From Methylococcaceae bacterium (GTDB taxonomy: Bacteria; Pseudomonadota; Gammaproteobacteria; Methylococcales; Methylomonadaceae), in the NCBI GenBank assembly GCA_021647585.1, contig JAKIUK010000005.1, positions 1-64,000 on the forward strand: DNA of 64,000 nt. The letters run 5' to 3'. Of this stretch, positions 37,119 to 46,353 are shown piece after piece; position 1 is the first letter of the stretch, and each line of letters opens with the position of its first letter. The position numbers and the translations under genes were made by a program. The notes beneath the pieces are model-generated. The model was not told the DNA's origin, searched no databases, and saw only the letters and a program-made list of their open reading frames with translations.

Positions 37119-37167
37119 TAAACTGATATTTGTATTTTATTTTACAATTTATACATAGGAAAACAAG

Positions 37168-37662
37168 GTGAATTCTAATAATAAAGATGAGCTAAATCCA
37201 GGGATTTTAAGAAAAATATTTTTTTTCTTTGGACTGGTTTTTGCTCAAATATCAAATTTTGTTTTTTGGCTTGAAGAAGCCATACCTTTTGAAGAATTTT
37301 TAATATTTGATTTGTTTTTAATATGTTCTCTTTTTTATATTATCTTTAAAGAGTACGGCACTGTTAACAATAACAGCATCATGGCTAACTACACCTGTAT
37401 ATTGGGTGCCGTTAATAATTTTATTGCCACTAGCTTCTTTCTACTCTGGGGAATATTCTTTCCTGAAAAAGACATGGCTTTTGTCAAAAAAGTCGGTATA
37501 AATGGAAATTTTCAAATAGCGTTTGATATTATATCATTACTGGCATTAAGTTTTATATTCATAAAATATAAAAACAAAATAGCTGGACTGACTAATGATA
37601 AAATAATTTTATCTGAGGTTATTTTAATTTTAGCGTTAGCTAGCACTCTATTACTTTTTTAA
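37168..37662 (+). CDS. Membrane protein with four predicted helices, unknown
   Basis: A 164-residue hydrophobic protein starting with GTG, preceded by TAGGA. Segments include IFFFFGLVFAQISNFVFWL, FLIFDLFLICSLFYIIF, NNFIATSFFLLWGIFF and a C-terminal IILSEVILILALASTLLLF. No known motif is seen. It ends two bases before the stop of the convergent regulator gene. Base composition is even more AT-rich than its neighbours. Function unknown. Confidence 0.5.
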   Translation: MNSNNKDELNPGILRKIFFFFGLVFAQISNFVFWLEEAIPFEEFLIFDLFLICSLFYIIFKEYGTVNNNSIMANYTCILGAVNNFIATSFFLLWGIFFPEKDMAFVKKVGINGNFQIAFDIISLLALSFIFIKYKNKIAGLTNDKIILSEVILILALASTLLLF

Positions 37663-37664
37663 TG

Positions 37665-39020
37665 TTAGCAGTTATTGAGTTTCCGACGTAGGGTTCGCTC
37701 ACCCATACCTAAACTTTTTGCAGCTTCAATACGATTTCCATTGCTTTGAGATAAGGCAGCATCAATCAAGATTTGTTCTGCTTCCGCCAAAGTTGTACCT
37801 GTTGGGATAAAGGTGCCCTGCCCTGGATTTTCAGCTTTCGAAGCTTGTGGTAATAACAGGGTTAACCACCTGCAATCCACTTGTTTTATTTCCACAGGCA
37901 AACGTACGGCAAGACGGGTCATCATATTGCGTAATTCCCTCACATTGCCCGGCCAGTCATATCCAGCCAGTATTGTTAAACTTTCTTCATCTAATGTTGG
38001 CCACGGTGGATTGCGTTGCATATCCTGTAATGATCGTTGTAAGAAATGTGTAGCAAGCAGAGAAATATCTGCCGGTCGCATCCGCAAAGGAGGTAATTCA
38101 ACAGGAAGAATATTCAGTCGGTACAATAAATCTTGTCTAAATAAACCTGATGTGACGGCCTTTTCCAGATTTCGATGGGTTGCAGCTATCACTCGTACGT
38201 TGATTGAAATAGAATTTTCACTGCCTACGCGTTGTATAATTCCATCTTCAAGTACACGTAACAGACGCACCTGAAAAGTCAGCGGCATTTCACCGATTTC
38301 GTCCAAAAATAGGGTGCCGCCATCTGCCTGTTCAAAATGCCCTTTACGCATTTTTTGTGCACCGGTAAATGCCCCCTTTTCATGACCAAATAATTCGTCT
38401 TCCAGTAAAGATTCTGGAATTGCACCACAATTTATTGCGACAAAAGGCCCTTCAGCAACAGGACTCAATTCATGCACTGCACGGGCAATAAGTTCTTTAC
38501 CCGTACCTGATTCACCCTGAATCAAAACAGTTTGTAAACTGCTTGCAATCTGTGGCAATTCAGCTAAAGCCTGCTCCATGAGAGGGTCTTGAAACAGCAA
38601 GTAGGCGCCTAACAGTTGCTTAGTCTCTCCTGAATTGGGCAAGTCTTGAATTAAGCGTTGCGCCAGTTCAATGGGGTCTACCGGTTTTTGAAAATAATCT
38701 TTAACACCTATTCTAATTGATTCCACCGCATTTTTCACACTGCCATGTCCAGTAATCAAATAGAAATGTCCGTTAGGAACGCGATTGAGATAATTTGTTA
38801 CCAGCTGTAATCCATCGCCATCTTTGAGCTGTAAATCAGATAAAACAATATCAGGTTGGTAGCTTACCAAAGACAACTCGGCTTCTTTTATACTGCCTGC
38901 ACTGCGTACCGTTGCTCCTAATCCGCGTAAAGACCTGCCCAGACTACGAATAATGGCTGGATCATCATCCACCAACAGCAGAGTAAGTCCATTCAGTTTT
39001 GGAAGATTGTCTTTATTCAT
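37665..39020 (-). CDS. Sigma-54-dependent response regulator
   Basis: A 451-residue NtrC-type regulator. The receiver domain has acidic residues at 18-20 and the phospho-acceptor Asp at 62 (LSDLQL), with a Lys in YFQKP. The AAA+ domain has Walker A GESGTGKE, the sigma-54-contacting GAFTGA loop intact, Walker B GGTLFLDE and an arginine-rich sensor region. The C-terminal Fis-type helix-turn-helix ends in GMGERTLRRKL. It activates sigma-54 promoters when phosphorylated, almost certainly by the kinase whose gene overlaps it by 8 bases. Targets are unknown. Confidence 0.94.
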   Translation of the reverse strand: MNKDNLPKLNGLTLLLVDDDPAIIRSLGRSLRGLGATVRSAGSIKEAELSLVSYQPDIVLSDLQLKDGDGLQLVTNYLNRVPNGHFYLITGHGSVKNAVESIRIGVKDYFQKPVDPIELAQRLIQDLPNSGETKQLLGAYLLFQDPLMEQALAELPQIASSLQTVLIQGESGTGKELIARAVHELSPVAEGPFVAINCGAIPESLLEDELFGHEKGAFTGAQKMRKGHFEQADGGTLFLDEIGEMPLTFQVRLLRVLEDGIIQRVGSENSISINVRVIAATHRNLEKAVTSGLFRQDLLYRLNILPVELPPLRMRPADISLLATHFLQRSLQDMQRNPPWPTLDEESLTILAGYDWPGNVRELRNMMTRLAVRLPVEIKQVDCRWLTLLLPQASKAENPGQGTFIPTGTTLAEAEQILIDAALSQSNGNRIEAAKSLGMGERTLRRKLNNC

Positions 39021-40368
39021 TATGTAGAACCGGTAAGCTTATAATAATACGTGCCCCCGAGGGCAAACGGTTTTCAGCAAAAATATTACCTTTATGGGCT
39101 TCTATTGTACGTTTGACGATAGCCAACCCCAGGCCATGACCGTTTTCACGGGTAGTAAAAAAAGGTTCAAAAATTTTTGTCAGTAACGATTCCTGGATGC
39201 CCGACCCATCATCTTCTATGCTAATTTCTAATTCTCCCTGATTACAATGAACTTTAACCCATACATGACCTTGTTCCTGAGTATGATTTTTGGCATTAAC
39301 CAGTATGTTGAACAGAGCATCAGTCAAATCTTGTTGAATAACCATGATAAGTGGAATGCTAGATTCAATCTGCATTAAAATTGTAATATTTTTTTCTTCG
39401 AACAAAGGTTTACTTTTTTTAACGACATCTTGTATTAATGGCTTAATATCAATTGCTTCAAAACCACTGGTTCTAGGTTTTGTTAATGACAAAAAGTCCG
39501 ATAACTTTTGTTCTAAACGCAGAATATCCTGATCCATTTCATCAATAACTTGCTCCGTTTCCTCAGGTGTAATCAATAGATTTTTTATATTCGCCCTGAT
39601 ACTGGCAAGTGGATTTCTTAAATCATGAACCAGTTTTGCGGACAAGGTCCCCATGGATGCTTGCAAGTATATTTTTTGTAAGTACTTATCCATCTTGCGC
39701 ATTTTGAATCCACTATAAATTGTTATGGCAATAGCCAGTAGCGTACTCAAAAAACCTATCAAACTAAAACCAATAATACTATGAATAATTGTTTTCAATG
39801 TCTCCTTAATTTGTCCCACTAACGCAGCCCGGTCAAAAGCAATATCCATTTGTACGGGATAGGATTGTTCTGCTGTCAAATTGAGAGTGATATGAAAAAA
39901 GGGAGAGGTTGTTTGCTGATGTAATTGAATTGCCAGTTGTCGATGATCCGTTTCGATAGGCTTTGGTTTTTTTAAAGGCTCTAGTTCGACATCAACCAGT
40001 TGTTGATTAAAATTCAAACGGACACCATAACCACGCTGTCGGTCACGTATTGAAATTTGCCTTAAATGCGGTAATGTCTGATACAGATGGATTACTCTTT
40101 TACTTAGCAAAAAAGGCTCAGAATCGGCTGAACGTTGCTGATACTCTGCGCTTAATTGTTTAAGAAAAGGCTTTACGATCTCAATAATATGCTCAGTCAA
40201 CAGCTCAGTTTGAGCCTGCCTTGCTGAATAGTATAGCCAGGCACTTCCACAACCTATCACCAGCAAATATAAAATTAATAACCCAGCATAGGGTAAAAGC
40301 AATATGCGTATTTCAGGCAGTGACGAATGTAAAGACTCATTCTGCTGAGTGAATTTGTTATCCGCCAT
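39013..40368 (-). CDS. Sensor histidine kinase
   Basis: A 451-residue inner-membrane kinase. Membrane helices lie at about 27-49 and 193-220, enclosing a periplasmic sensor of about 145 residues. The H-box is KLVHDLRNPLAS with H248, followed by the N-box (LVNAKNH), DDGSGI and GHGLGLAIVKR ATP-lid motifs. It should autophosphorylate and pass phosphate to the sigma-54 regulator encoded next. It overlaps the TerB-like gene upstream by 11 bases and the regulator downstream by 8, so all three are one translationally coupled operon. The signal is unknown. Confidence 0.92.
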   Translation of the reverse strand: MADNKFTQQNESLHSSLPEIRILLLPYAGLLILYLLVIGCGSAWLYYSARQAQTELLTEHIIEIVKPFLKQLSAEYQQRSADSEPFLLSKRVIHLYQTLPHLRQISIRDRQRGYGVRLNFNQQLVDVELEPLKKPKPIETDHRQLAIQLHQQTTSPFFHITLNLTAEQSYPVQMDIAFDRAALVGQIKETLKTIIHSIIGFSLIGFLSTLLAIAITIYSGFKMRKMDKYLQKIYLQASMGTLSAKLVHDLRNPLASIRANIKNLLITPEETEQVIDEMDQDILRLEQKLSDFLSLTKPRTSGFEAIDIKPLIQDVVKKSKPLFEEKNITILMQIESSIPLIMVIQQDLTDALFNILVNAKNHTQEQGHVWVKVHCNQGELEISIEDDGSGIQESLLTKIFEPFFTTRENGHGLGLAIVKRTIEAHKGNIFAENRLPSGARIIISLPVLHNE

Positions 40369-40807
40369 TTACCTGGATTTTTGTCTTGATAAATTGAATA
40401 TGAGGTACATGAAGTAAATCGGCTATTTTACGCACCATATATTCTTCATTTTCTTCCAAATAGCCATCAGCATAGGCAATTTGCCATAATGTCTTTATAA
40501 GTGTAATTTTCTGCTGCTGACTATAGGTTTGGTTGATTAACGAGGTGAACTGAAAATAATCTGTGCTTTGTTGGCTTTGCTCTGATGCCAAAGAGATTAG
40601 TGTTGTTGCCTGATCCAATGAAAGGGAGAACATTGTTTTAACCCGACCTAAAATTATTTCATGTTCCTCTCTCTGTTTTTTATCATCCATACTCATCATT
40701 TCTATAAATAATGCGGCACATGCCAGCTGAATATTTTGTTGTGATGACAGTTCAGGATTAGGCAAAGCAATATGCTGTTCAAAAAACAATTTAAGTTGAT
40801 TTAACAT
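40358..40807 (-). CDS. TerB-like protein
   Basis: A 149-residue helical protein resembling the TerB/DUF533-like fold. The paired helices carry LACAALFIEMMSMD and LIKTLWQIAYADGYLEENEEYMVRKIADLL, with the acidic D-x-D/E metal-binding style of that family. I chose ATG 40807; an in-frame TTG at 40831 is the alternative, and neither has a strong ribosome site. It is first in an operon with a histidine kinase and sigma-54 regulator, so it may act in or modulate that signalling path rather than in tellurite resistance. A family 1 element lies upstream. Confidence 0.7.
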   Translation of the reverse strand: MLNQLKLFFEQHIALPNPELSSQQNIQLACAALFIEMMSMDDKKQREEHEIILGRVKTMFSLSLDQATTLISLASEQSQQSTDYFQFTSLINQTYSQQQKITLIKTLWQIAYADGYLEENEEYMVRKIADLLHVPHIQFIKTKIQVNGG

Positions 40808-40851
40808 TAAGATTATCTCGTTTTCATACAAATCAAAGGCTATCCACTATA

Positions 40852-41017
40852 AACCTAGAAAAATCAGTTGGATCACGGATTCTAGCACAAGCTTTTGATT
40901 CTACAGCACCACAAAAAAATGCCCGCTTAACCGAATAGTGAAGATCAAATTTTTTTAAAGCACCGTGAAACCAATATCTTGCACTATAATTCCGCACCCA
41001 ACTGATCTTTCTAGGAT
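40852..41017. repeat. Inverted-repeat element family 1, full copy
   Basis: A 166-base element with ends AACCTAGAAAAATCAGTTG and CAACTGATCTTTCTAGG and the internal GGATTCTAGCACAAGCT site. It is in the same orientation as, and closely similar to, the copy at 45083-45250. It sits just upstream of the TerB-kinase-regulator operon. The rest of the gap to 41147 is empty. Confidence 0.9.
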
Positions 41018-41147
41018 AAACAGATGGCGGATGCGAGTCTATCTGATGCGCTATGAATACATCAATAGGCAAGGTATTCCTCGTTTCTATAGTTTTAAAG
41101 TAAGGATTACAACACTCTATATATCTAATACCTGCCAATAAATCCCA

Positions 41148-41633
41148 TTATTTTGTCCTGACTGCGACCTTAAGGGCAAAATCAATATTACTTTGCTGTA
41201 AAGCCAGGTATTTTTCTTGCAAAGCCTTATCATTTAAATCACTACCCGTAGTCTGCTCAGAATTATCCACGGTATATTCCATTTTATCTGCATAGAGCCT
41301 TGCCACAACATTTTTAAACCAAATCGGCCGCCTGCGAACAATATATAAACTGAATAGAATAGTAAACGGTGTCGCTATATCTAATAGAAACATGCATGAC
41401 AAGCTGAGGGTACAGCGTTTACGGGTCACCATGGGATCATGTCCTGCTAATGGTAAATGCAAATTTTGCCGTTTAATTTCTTTATCAGCATATAATCGCT
41501 CTACTGCGCCAGGTAGCCACTCGGGTCTTTTCCTGATGACATAGAGGCTGTATACGGCGGTAAACGGAACAGGAAGCAGTTCCAATATAAATAACCCGGA
41601 TAAAACCAGCGTACATTTCGTTTGTGTTCTCAT
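41148..41633 (-). CDS. Membrane protein made of two tandem copies of one unit
   Basis: A 161-residue protein in which residues 3-50 and about 69-117 repeat the same unit: (K/R)CTL-LS--F-L--, then a hydrophobic helix, (Y/F)SLY(V/I)(I/V)R(K/R)RP-W, ending in V(E/A)RLYADK. Each unit has one or two membrane segments. The tail of about 45 residues is soluble. I know no function; stand-alone proteins with a single unit probably exist. It is between the TerB operon and the SulP transporter on the same strand. The start has no clear ribosome site. Confidence 0.6.
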   Translation of the reverse strand: MRTQTKCTLVLSGLFILELLPVPFTAVYSLYVIRKRPEWLPGAVERLYADKEIKRQNLHLPLAGHDPMVTRKRCTLSLSCMFLLDIATPFTILFSLYIVRRRPIWFKNVVARLYADKMEYTVDNSEQTTGSDLNDKALQEKYLALQQSNIDFALKVAVRTK

Positions 41634-41732
41634 TGAATTATTTGCTCATACTTTAATATTCGGACTGTTTACCATACTTTGAACAAAACGCTTTACTCAC
41701 TTGCAAACTTATCCCGTGCGCGTTATTGAGGA

Positions 41733-43385
41733 TTATTTCCGATCATCAGCCGTCATCAAGCGTGCCGCTAATTCATGGTCAGAAAATTTTTCCAGTGGCC
41801 GACCAATTTTCAAGATCTTGCCCCCTTGTGCTTTATAATCCCTACTAAAATCATCAATAAATTGCATCACTGAATAATCTATCATATAGCCATTAGAAAA
41901 ATTAAAAACAATGGTTTTTCCCGGTTCCAGTTTATTCACAGCCTTTCTTAAGGGCATAAAATTTGAGAATAATGCCGAACCCTGTAATTCAATTGAGATG
42001 ATATGGGCTGTGGGTCGGCTGATTTTAAAGTAGATTTTAAATATATTATTAAGCCAGACACCTCTAAGTAATTCGATAACCAACTTAGACGCAATACCCA
42101 GAGCAACACCGATCAATAAATCCGTCGCCAATACACCAATAATCGTAATTACAAACAGACACAGTTGGTCGATACCTATATCAAAAACTTCCTTAAAATG
42201 CTTGGGTGCAGCCAAGCGATACCCCGTGTAAACCAGTAAAGCCGCTAATGTTGCCAGTGGAATGCTATGGATGAAGTGAGGAAACAATAAAACAAACAAG
42301 AAAAAAACCAAGCCATGAAAGAAATTGGCCCAACTCGTCTTGGCACCATTATCAACGTTGGCCGAACTCCGGGCAATTTCAGCTATCATTGGCAAGCCGC
42401 CAATAAAACCACACAACAGATTACCCGCACCTACCGCAATTAAATCTCGATCAAGGTTAGAAACGCGCTGATAGGGGTCGAGCTTATCAATGGCAACAGC
42501 GCTCAACAACGACTCAAGACTGCCAACCAGACAAATCGCAATAACAGCCCCCCAGAATTCGATCGTCATGACTTTTGAAAAATCAGGAAAATAAAAAAAG
42601 GAGGCCAGCTGGTCGGGTATATCAACCAGAAATTCAGGTTCAATCAAATGTTGATGACTATTAAAATAAGCCTGATCCAACAGAAAAAGATGGATATGTT
42701 CGTGTTGTAGACCATAATACTGGCCTAAGCCCATACCAGTGACTAATACAATTAAAGGTGCCGGTATCTTCTTTAGTTTTGGATGCTTTAATAAAGGCCA
42801 GAAAAATAAAATAAACAAGCCACTCAATCCAATCATAGCAATACCTGGGGTGGAATTCATCAGGCTGTGCGGGATTTGCCCCAGAGCGGAAAAAATACTG
42901 TCAAATTCTGTATGAACACCCAGCATTATATGGCTTTGTTTGGCAATAATGATAATACCAATTGCGGCCAACATACCATGCACCACCGAAGCAGGAAACA
43001 ATGCCCCTAACTGCCCTGCTCGATATACGCCTAAAACAATTTGTAACAGACTGGCAACTACTATCGCAGCCAGGGTGTATCGATAGCCCGCCATCGCATC
43101 CCCTTCACCCAGCGTTTGTACAGCACCTAATATAACGACTATAAGGCCGGCTGCCGGCCCCATAATTGTCAATTGAGAGCCGTTAAACCGTGAAACCAGA
43201 ATACCCCCGATAACGGCTGTGATAATACCTGCTGACGATGGAAAACCCGATGCAATAGCAATACCCAAACATAATGGTAAAGCCAGCAAAAAAACTAAAA
43301 AACCTGATTGCAGGTCTTGTTGCCAGTTTTGTTTTAATCCAGCAAGCCCTGTTTTTGGAATTTGTTGATTTAATATGTCATTCAT
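41733..43385 (-). CDS. SulP family anion transporter with STAS domain
   Basis: A 550-residue inner-membrane protein. The transport core has about 12-14 segments, with the SulP-like LLALPLCLGIAIASGFPSSAG near residues 34-54 and LLCGFIGGLPMIAEIARSSAN. A cytoplasmic STAS domain occupies about 440-540. SulP proteins move sulfate, bicarbonate or other anions. Just upstream lie remnants of a complex-I-like operon; I recall SulP beside HyfB-like and carbonic anhydrase genes in bicarbonate systems, so bicarbonate is possible. No carbonic anhydrase domain is fused here. The start lacks a clear ribosome site. Confidence 0.88.
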   Translation of the reverse strand: MNDILNQQIPKTGLAGLKQNWQQDLQSGFLVFLLALPLCLGIAIASGFPSSAGIITAVIGGILVSRFNGSQLTIMGPAAGLIVVILGAVQTLGEGDAMAGYRYTLAAIVVASLLQIVLGVYRAGQLGALFPASVVHGMLAAIGIIIIAKQSHIMLGVHTEFDSIFSALGQIPHSLMNSTPGIAMIGLSGLFILFFWPLLKHPKLKKIPAPLIVLVTGMGLGQYYGLQHEHIHLFLLDQAYFNSHQHLIEPEFLVDIPDQLASFFYFPDFSKVMTIEFWGAVIAICLVGSLESLLSAVAIDKLDPYQRVSNLDRDLIAVGAGNLLCGFIGGLPMIAEIARSSANVDNGAKTSWANFFHGLVFFLFVLLFPHFIHSIPLATLAALLVYTGYRLAAPKHFKEVFDIGIDQLCLFVITIIGVLATDLLIGVALGIASKLVIELLRGVWLNNIFKIYFKISRPTAHIISIELQGSALFSNFMPLRKAVNKLEPGKTIVFNFSNGYMIDYSVMQFIDDFSRDYKAQGGKILKIGRPLEKFSDHELAARLMTADDRK

Positions 43386-43528
43386 TTTTGCTGATTTTTC
43401 TAAAGGTTTTTTCAGATATTAATTGTCACAAAAGTTTTCTCACTGAGGTGTGGCTTTAAAATAATGAGATGAGCTTCGTCTCTCAGCGCATCCTATAGCT
43501 ATTGTCATAATTTAACAGGCTATCTTTT

Positions 43529-43591
43529 CGAAGTGAGGCTTTAGCCTCGCATAATCCTAGAAAAATCAGACGAGGCTAAAGTCTCACTTCC
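43529..43591. repeat. Hairpin family 6, copy with a family 1 end in its loop
   Basis: The arms CGAAGTGAGGCTTTAGCCTCG and CGAGGCTAAAGTCTCACTTCC pair over a loop holding CCTAGAAAAATCAG, the family 1 terminal sequence. It lies between the SulP gene and the PepSY-like gene. Confidence 0.75.
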
Positions 43592-43619
43592 GTGTCATGG
43601 ATTTAATAGACAAACTCTA

Positions 43620-44120
43620 TTACTGCTGTGTTTCACTAATCAAGTTTCCTTGATTATCAATCCCTATATTCCATAATTTTCCAGAAGTAAGAAGATCTAT
43701 TTCATATTCCTCGCCCACGTTATTTGGGTTGCTTACCGCTTTCATTGCCATTATTTCGTAATCAGGGTAGCGTAATTTAAGTTTTTTTGTTACTTCATCA
43801 GAAACAATATTGTATGAATGCTTCTCTACAACAATCTCGTTAGTATAAAAATGGCCATTCATTTTAAAAAGGTCAACAAATTTTGCTTGAAAATCTTGAC
43901 CATTTGTATTCTTTTGATTAGCAGTAAAGCTTACTTTATACAGAGATAGACCAAAATGTGTTTTTTCTTCTATGTTGAAATCTTTTGCCTCTGGGTGCTT
44001 TTTATAGATATAGTCAAAAACATTTCCCGGTACATCCTGTTTATTTAATGTGGCTGCATAAGCTGCCCCTGAGAATACCGCAAGAAATAAAAAAAAAGAT
44101 TTTAAAAAAGAGTGCAACAT
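43620..44120 (-). CDS. Secreted PepSY-like protein
   Basis: A 166-residue protein with a signal peptide (LFLAVFSGAAYA). The mature region has two similar units: YIYKKHPEAKDFNIEEKTHFGLSLYKVSF and LKLRYPDYEIMAMKAVSN followed by EEYEIDLL. It resembles the protein at 31826-32290, which has the same HPEAK/HPDAK and H-F-LY-V pattern, so the two are paralogues. AGGAG precedes the ATG. It is inserted between the decayed hydrogenase-like operon and SulP. Function unknown. Confidence 0.65.
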   Translation of the reverse strand: MLHSFLKSFFLFLAVFSGAAYAATLNKQDVPGNVFDYIYKKHPEAKDFNIEEKTHFGLSLYKVSFTANQKNTNGQDFQAKFVDLFKMNGHFYTNEIVVEKHSYNIVSDEVTKKLKLRYPDYEIMAMKAVSNPNNVGEEYEIDLLTSGKLWNIGIDNQGNLISETQQ

Positions 44121-44165
44121 AGATAGATTCTCCTGTCGTTTATATATTTAAAGTAAAAATATTGC

Positions 44166-44590
44166 TTATTTCATAAAGCCCAGCAGGGCTTTTATTAACG
44201 TTTTCGGTGTCGGTGGACACCCCGAAATGGTCACATCAACGGGTATAACATTTGCAACCGCACCACAACTTGCGTAAGAAGTACCAAATTCACCGCCACA
44301 AACAGCGCAGTCCCTCACTACTACAACACATCCGCATGACGTGGTGATGCGACAAAATGAATGCCAAATCGTTCAATATCATAAAAGGGATTATTTAATG
44401 CATGTATTTCTAGCTCACACGCATTACAAGAACCCGCATCTACAGATCTAATGGCAAGGCTACCTGAAAATCATTTATCAATATGGCGTTTAATTTTAAT
44501 ACCCAGTTGCTCCAGTTCATTCTCACTCGGTTTTTTAATCGGTTCAGTGACGACACCTGTTTTCAGAGTTTTAGCAAAAAGTCTTAACAT
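44166..44590 (-). pseudogene. HycG/HyfI-like (NuoB-related) subunit remnant
   Basis: Minus-strand translation from ATG 44590 gives MLRLFAKTLKTGVV, then a stop, then GSLAIRSVDAGSCNACELEI with the conserved Cys pair, and NNPFYDIERFGIHFVASPRHAD. After an internal deletion and frame change it resumes as RDCAVCGGEFGTSYASCGAV and ISGCPPTPKTLIKALLGF, ending at 44166. These are the 4Fe-4S ligands and the C-terminus of the small subunit of formate hydrogenlyase and hydrogenase-4, homologous to NuoB. At least one stop and one deletion make it non-functional. It follows the large-subunit remnant. Confidence 0.8.
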
Positions 44591-44599
44591 CTGCCTATC

Positions 44600-46353
44600 C
44601 TATAGGTCATGCCCTGAGTAGGAGCCATTAAATGATTTATTGCAAACCGGAAAGTCAGGCACGATATTATTTAATACTATTTTTTCCAAAGCCGGCCAAT
44701 TGATTACACTGGGGTCTCTTGGATAAAAGCGTGTTATTTAATTGTTATTATTAAAGCGCACATAGCTCACTATTTTACCACGCCAGCCTTCAACAATACC
44801 GATCCCTTCACTATTTGCATCCGGTGTTTGCCAATGGGAGATTAATTCACCGTCTGGTAACTGCTCAAACATATGTTGTAATAATTTGATAGCAACAAAA
44901 ATTTCCTTTACTCGTGTCCAAACTCTGGAGGCAACATCCCCTTGATTTTCCACGATAACCTTGAATGTCAATTGATCATAGGGGGAGTGTGGCCAGTCAT
45001 GACGCACATCCCGGTTCTGTCCCACTGGCTCGGCCCACATAACCTAGGGCACCTAAAGCAGCTACGGTTTGTTCTAATAAATAACCCTAGAAAAATCAGT
45101 TGGATCACGGATTCTAGCACAAGCTCTTGATTCCACAGCACTTCAAAAAAATGCCCACTTAACCTAATGGGTGAAGCTCTGATTTTTTTAAATCACTGTG
45201 AAACCAATATCTTTCACTATAATTCCGCGCCCAACTGATCTTTCTAGGATAACCGGCTGTAAATAATCTGTCTTCCAGTGAGGAATTTAAATCGATTGCC
45301 GGTAAAAGTTCGTCCAGTTCTTTTTGTAAACCCTGAAATTCCAGCAACATAGCCTGACAATCTTCTGTGGATAATCACGACTTCCCCCCCTGGTACGGTA
45401 CGATGCAATCCATTAATAAGCGATGTTGAAAGTATTGTACATTACTGTGTAACTATAAATCTCGCAAGCGACTAAATTGCATTTGTGCAAAAGTAAAACC
45501 GACATCATTACAAATTGCGCCTATATCCCCCAAATGATTAGCGATACGCTCCCGCTCAAGCAAAATTCCTCTTATAAAAGCAGCTCGCTATGGAATACTT
45601 ATCTCTGCCGCTTGCTCCATAGCTCTACACGCTGCCCAGCCATGTGCAACGGTACTATTGCCTGAAGCACAAGCAGCCAGTCGAGCATGTTGTTCCGACG
45701 TTTGATTGACCGCTAATTTATCTATGCCTTTTATGCACATAACCCAGACGTTCTTCCAGGTTTAAAATAGTTTTACCGATCGCCTGAAAACGAAAATGTC
45801 TCGGTTCGATAATAGCCGCATAAACTGGTCCAACGGGTATTTCATAAAACACCCGCACCTCAGCTTTTTCAAACTGATCATCTGTATCCGCGGTTGTTAT
45901 TTGTTCCGGTGAGCCCGTCAAAGAAAAAGTCATCACGCAACGGATATTGGTTTTTATCCAGGCTTTATGTCGTACCCAAGGGGATTGTCTGGATGCTCGC
46001 TAAAACAATACCAAACATATCCTGAGAATGGTGTTCACTGCGATTAGCGGCAGGGTAGACTAGTGTTTGAGTGGAACATGTGCATTATCTTCACCAACCC
46101 GGGTACGCGCTAATAAATAGAGACCTTTTTTTTCTAAGACCGTATTAACAATATAATCTGGCGACTGCTGTTCCACCCAACCAGAAACCCAGCGAAGTCC
46201 CTGCTTTTGGAGCAATTAAGCAAAGCTTCTCCAGTCTTGCGCGGCAATTTGCCGTAATGCCATATCAACCAGCCAGGAGGGGTTAATTGCTATGCCCTTA
46301 GCTTACAGTGAATTGATAAAGTCATCTTTCCAATTTGAATTGCTCTGACTCAT
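44600..46353 (-). pseudogene. HycE/HyfG-like (NuoC-NuoD-related) large-subunit remnant
   Basis: The remnant starts at ATG 46353, overlapping the stop of the upstream subunit. Pieces in several frames reconstruct a NuoCD-like large subunit: LRWVSGWVEQQ and a HSQDMFGIVLA-type fragment (NuoC part), then VRVFYEIPVGPVYAAIIEPRHFRF and LNLEERLGYVHK, a HARLAACASGN piece, NHLGDIGA-type and FAQMQFSRLRDL pieces, GQNRDVRHDWPHSPYDQLTF, DANSEGIGIVEGWRGKIVSY, and the C-terminal VPDFPVCNKSFNGSYSGHDL ending at 44600. Many stops and frameshifts are present, and a family 1 element interrupts it at 45083-45250. The ancestor was the core of a membrane hydrogenase or complex-I-like machine. Confidence 0.8.
45083..45250. 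mobile_element. Family 1 element inserted in the HycE-like remnant
   Basis: A 168-base copy with ends CCCTAGAAAAATCAGTTG and CAACTGATCTTTCTAGG. Coding pieces of the large subunit lie on both sides (RLFTAGYP upstream, LEQTVAALGALGYVGRA downstream), so the element split the gene. Confidence 0.85.

Noticed and set aside
40358..40807. Assigning the TerB-like gene to tellurite resistance
   Set aside because: No other ter gene is nearby and the operon is a two-component system, so the resistance label is not supported.
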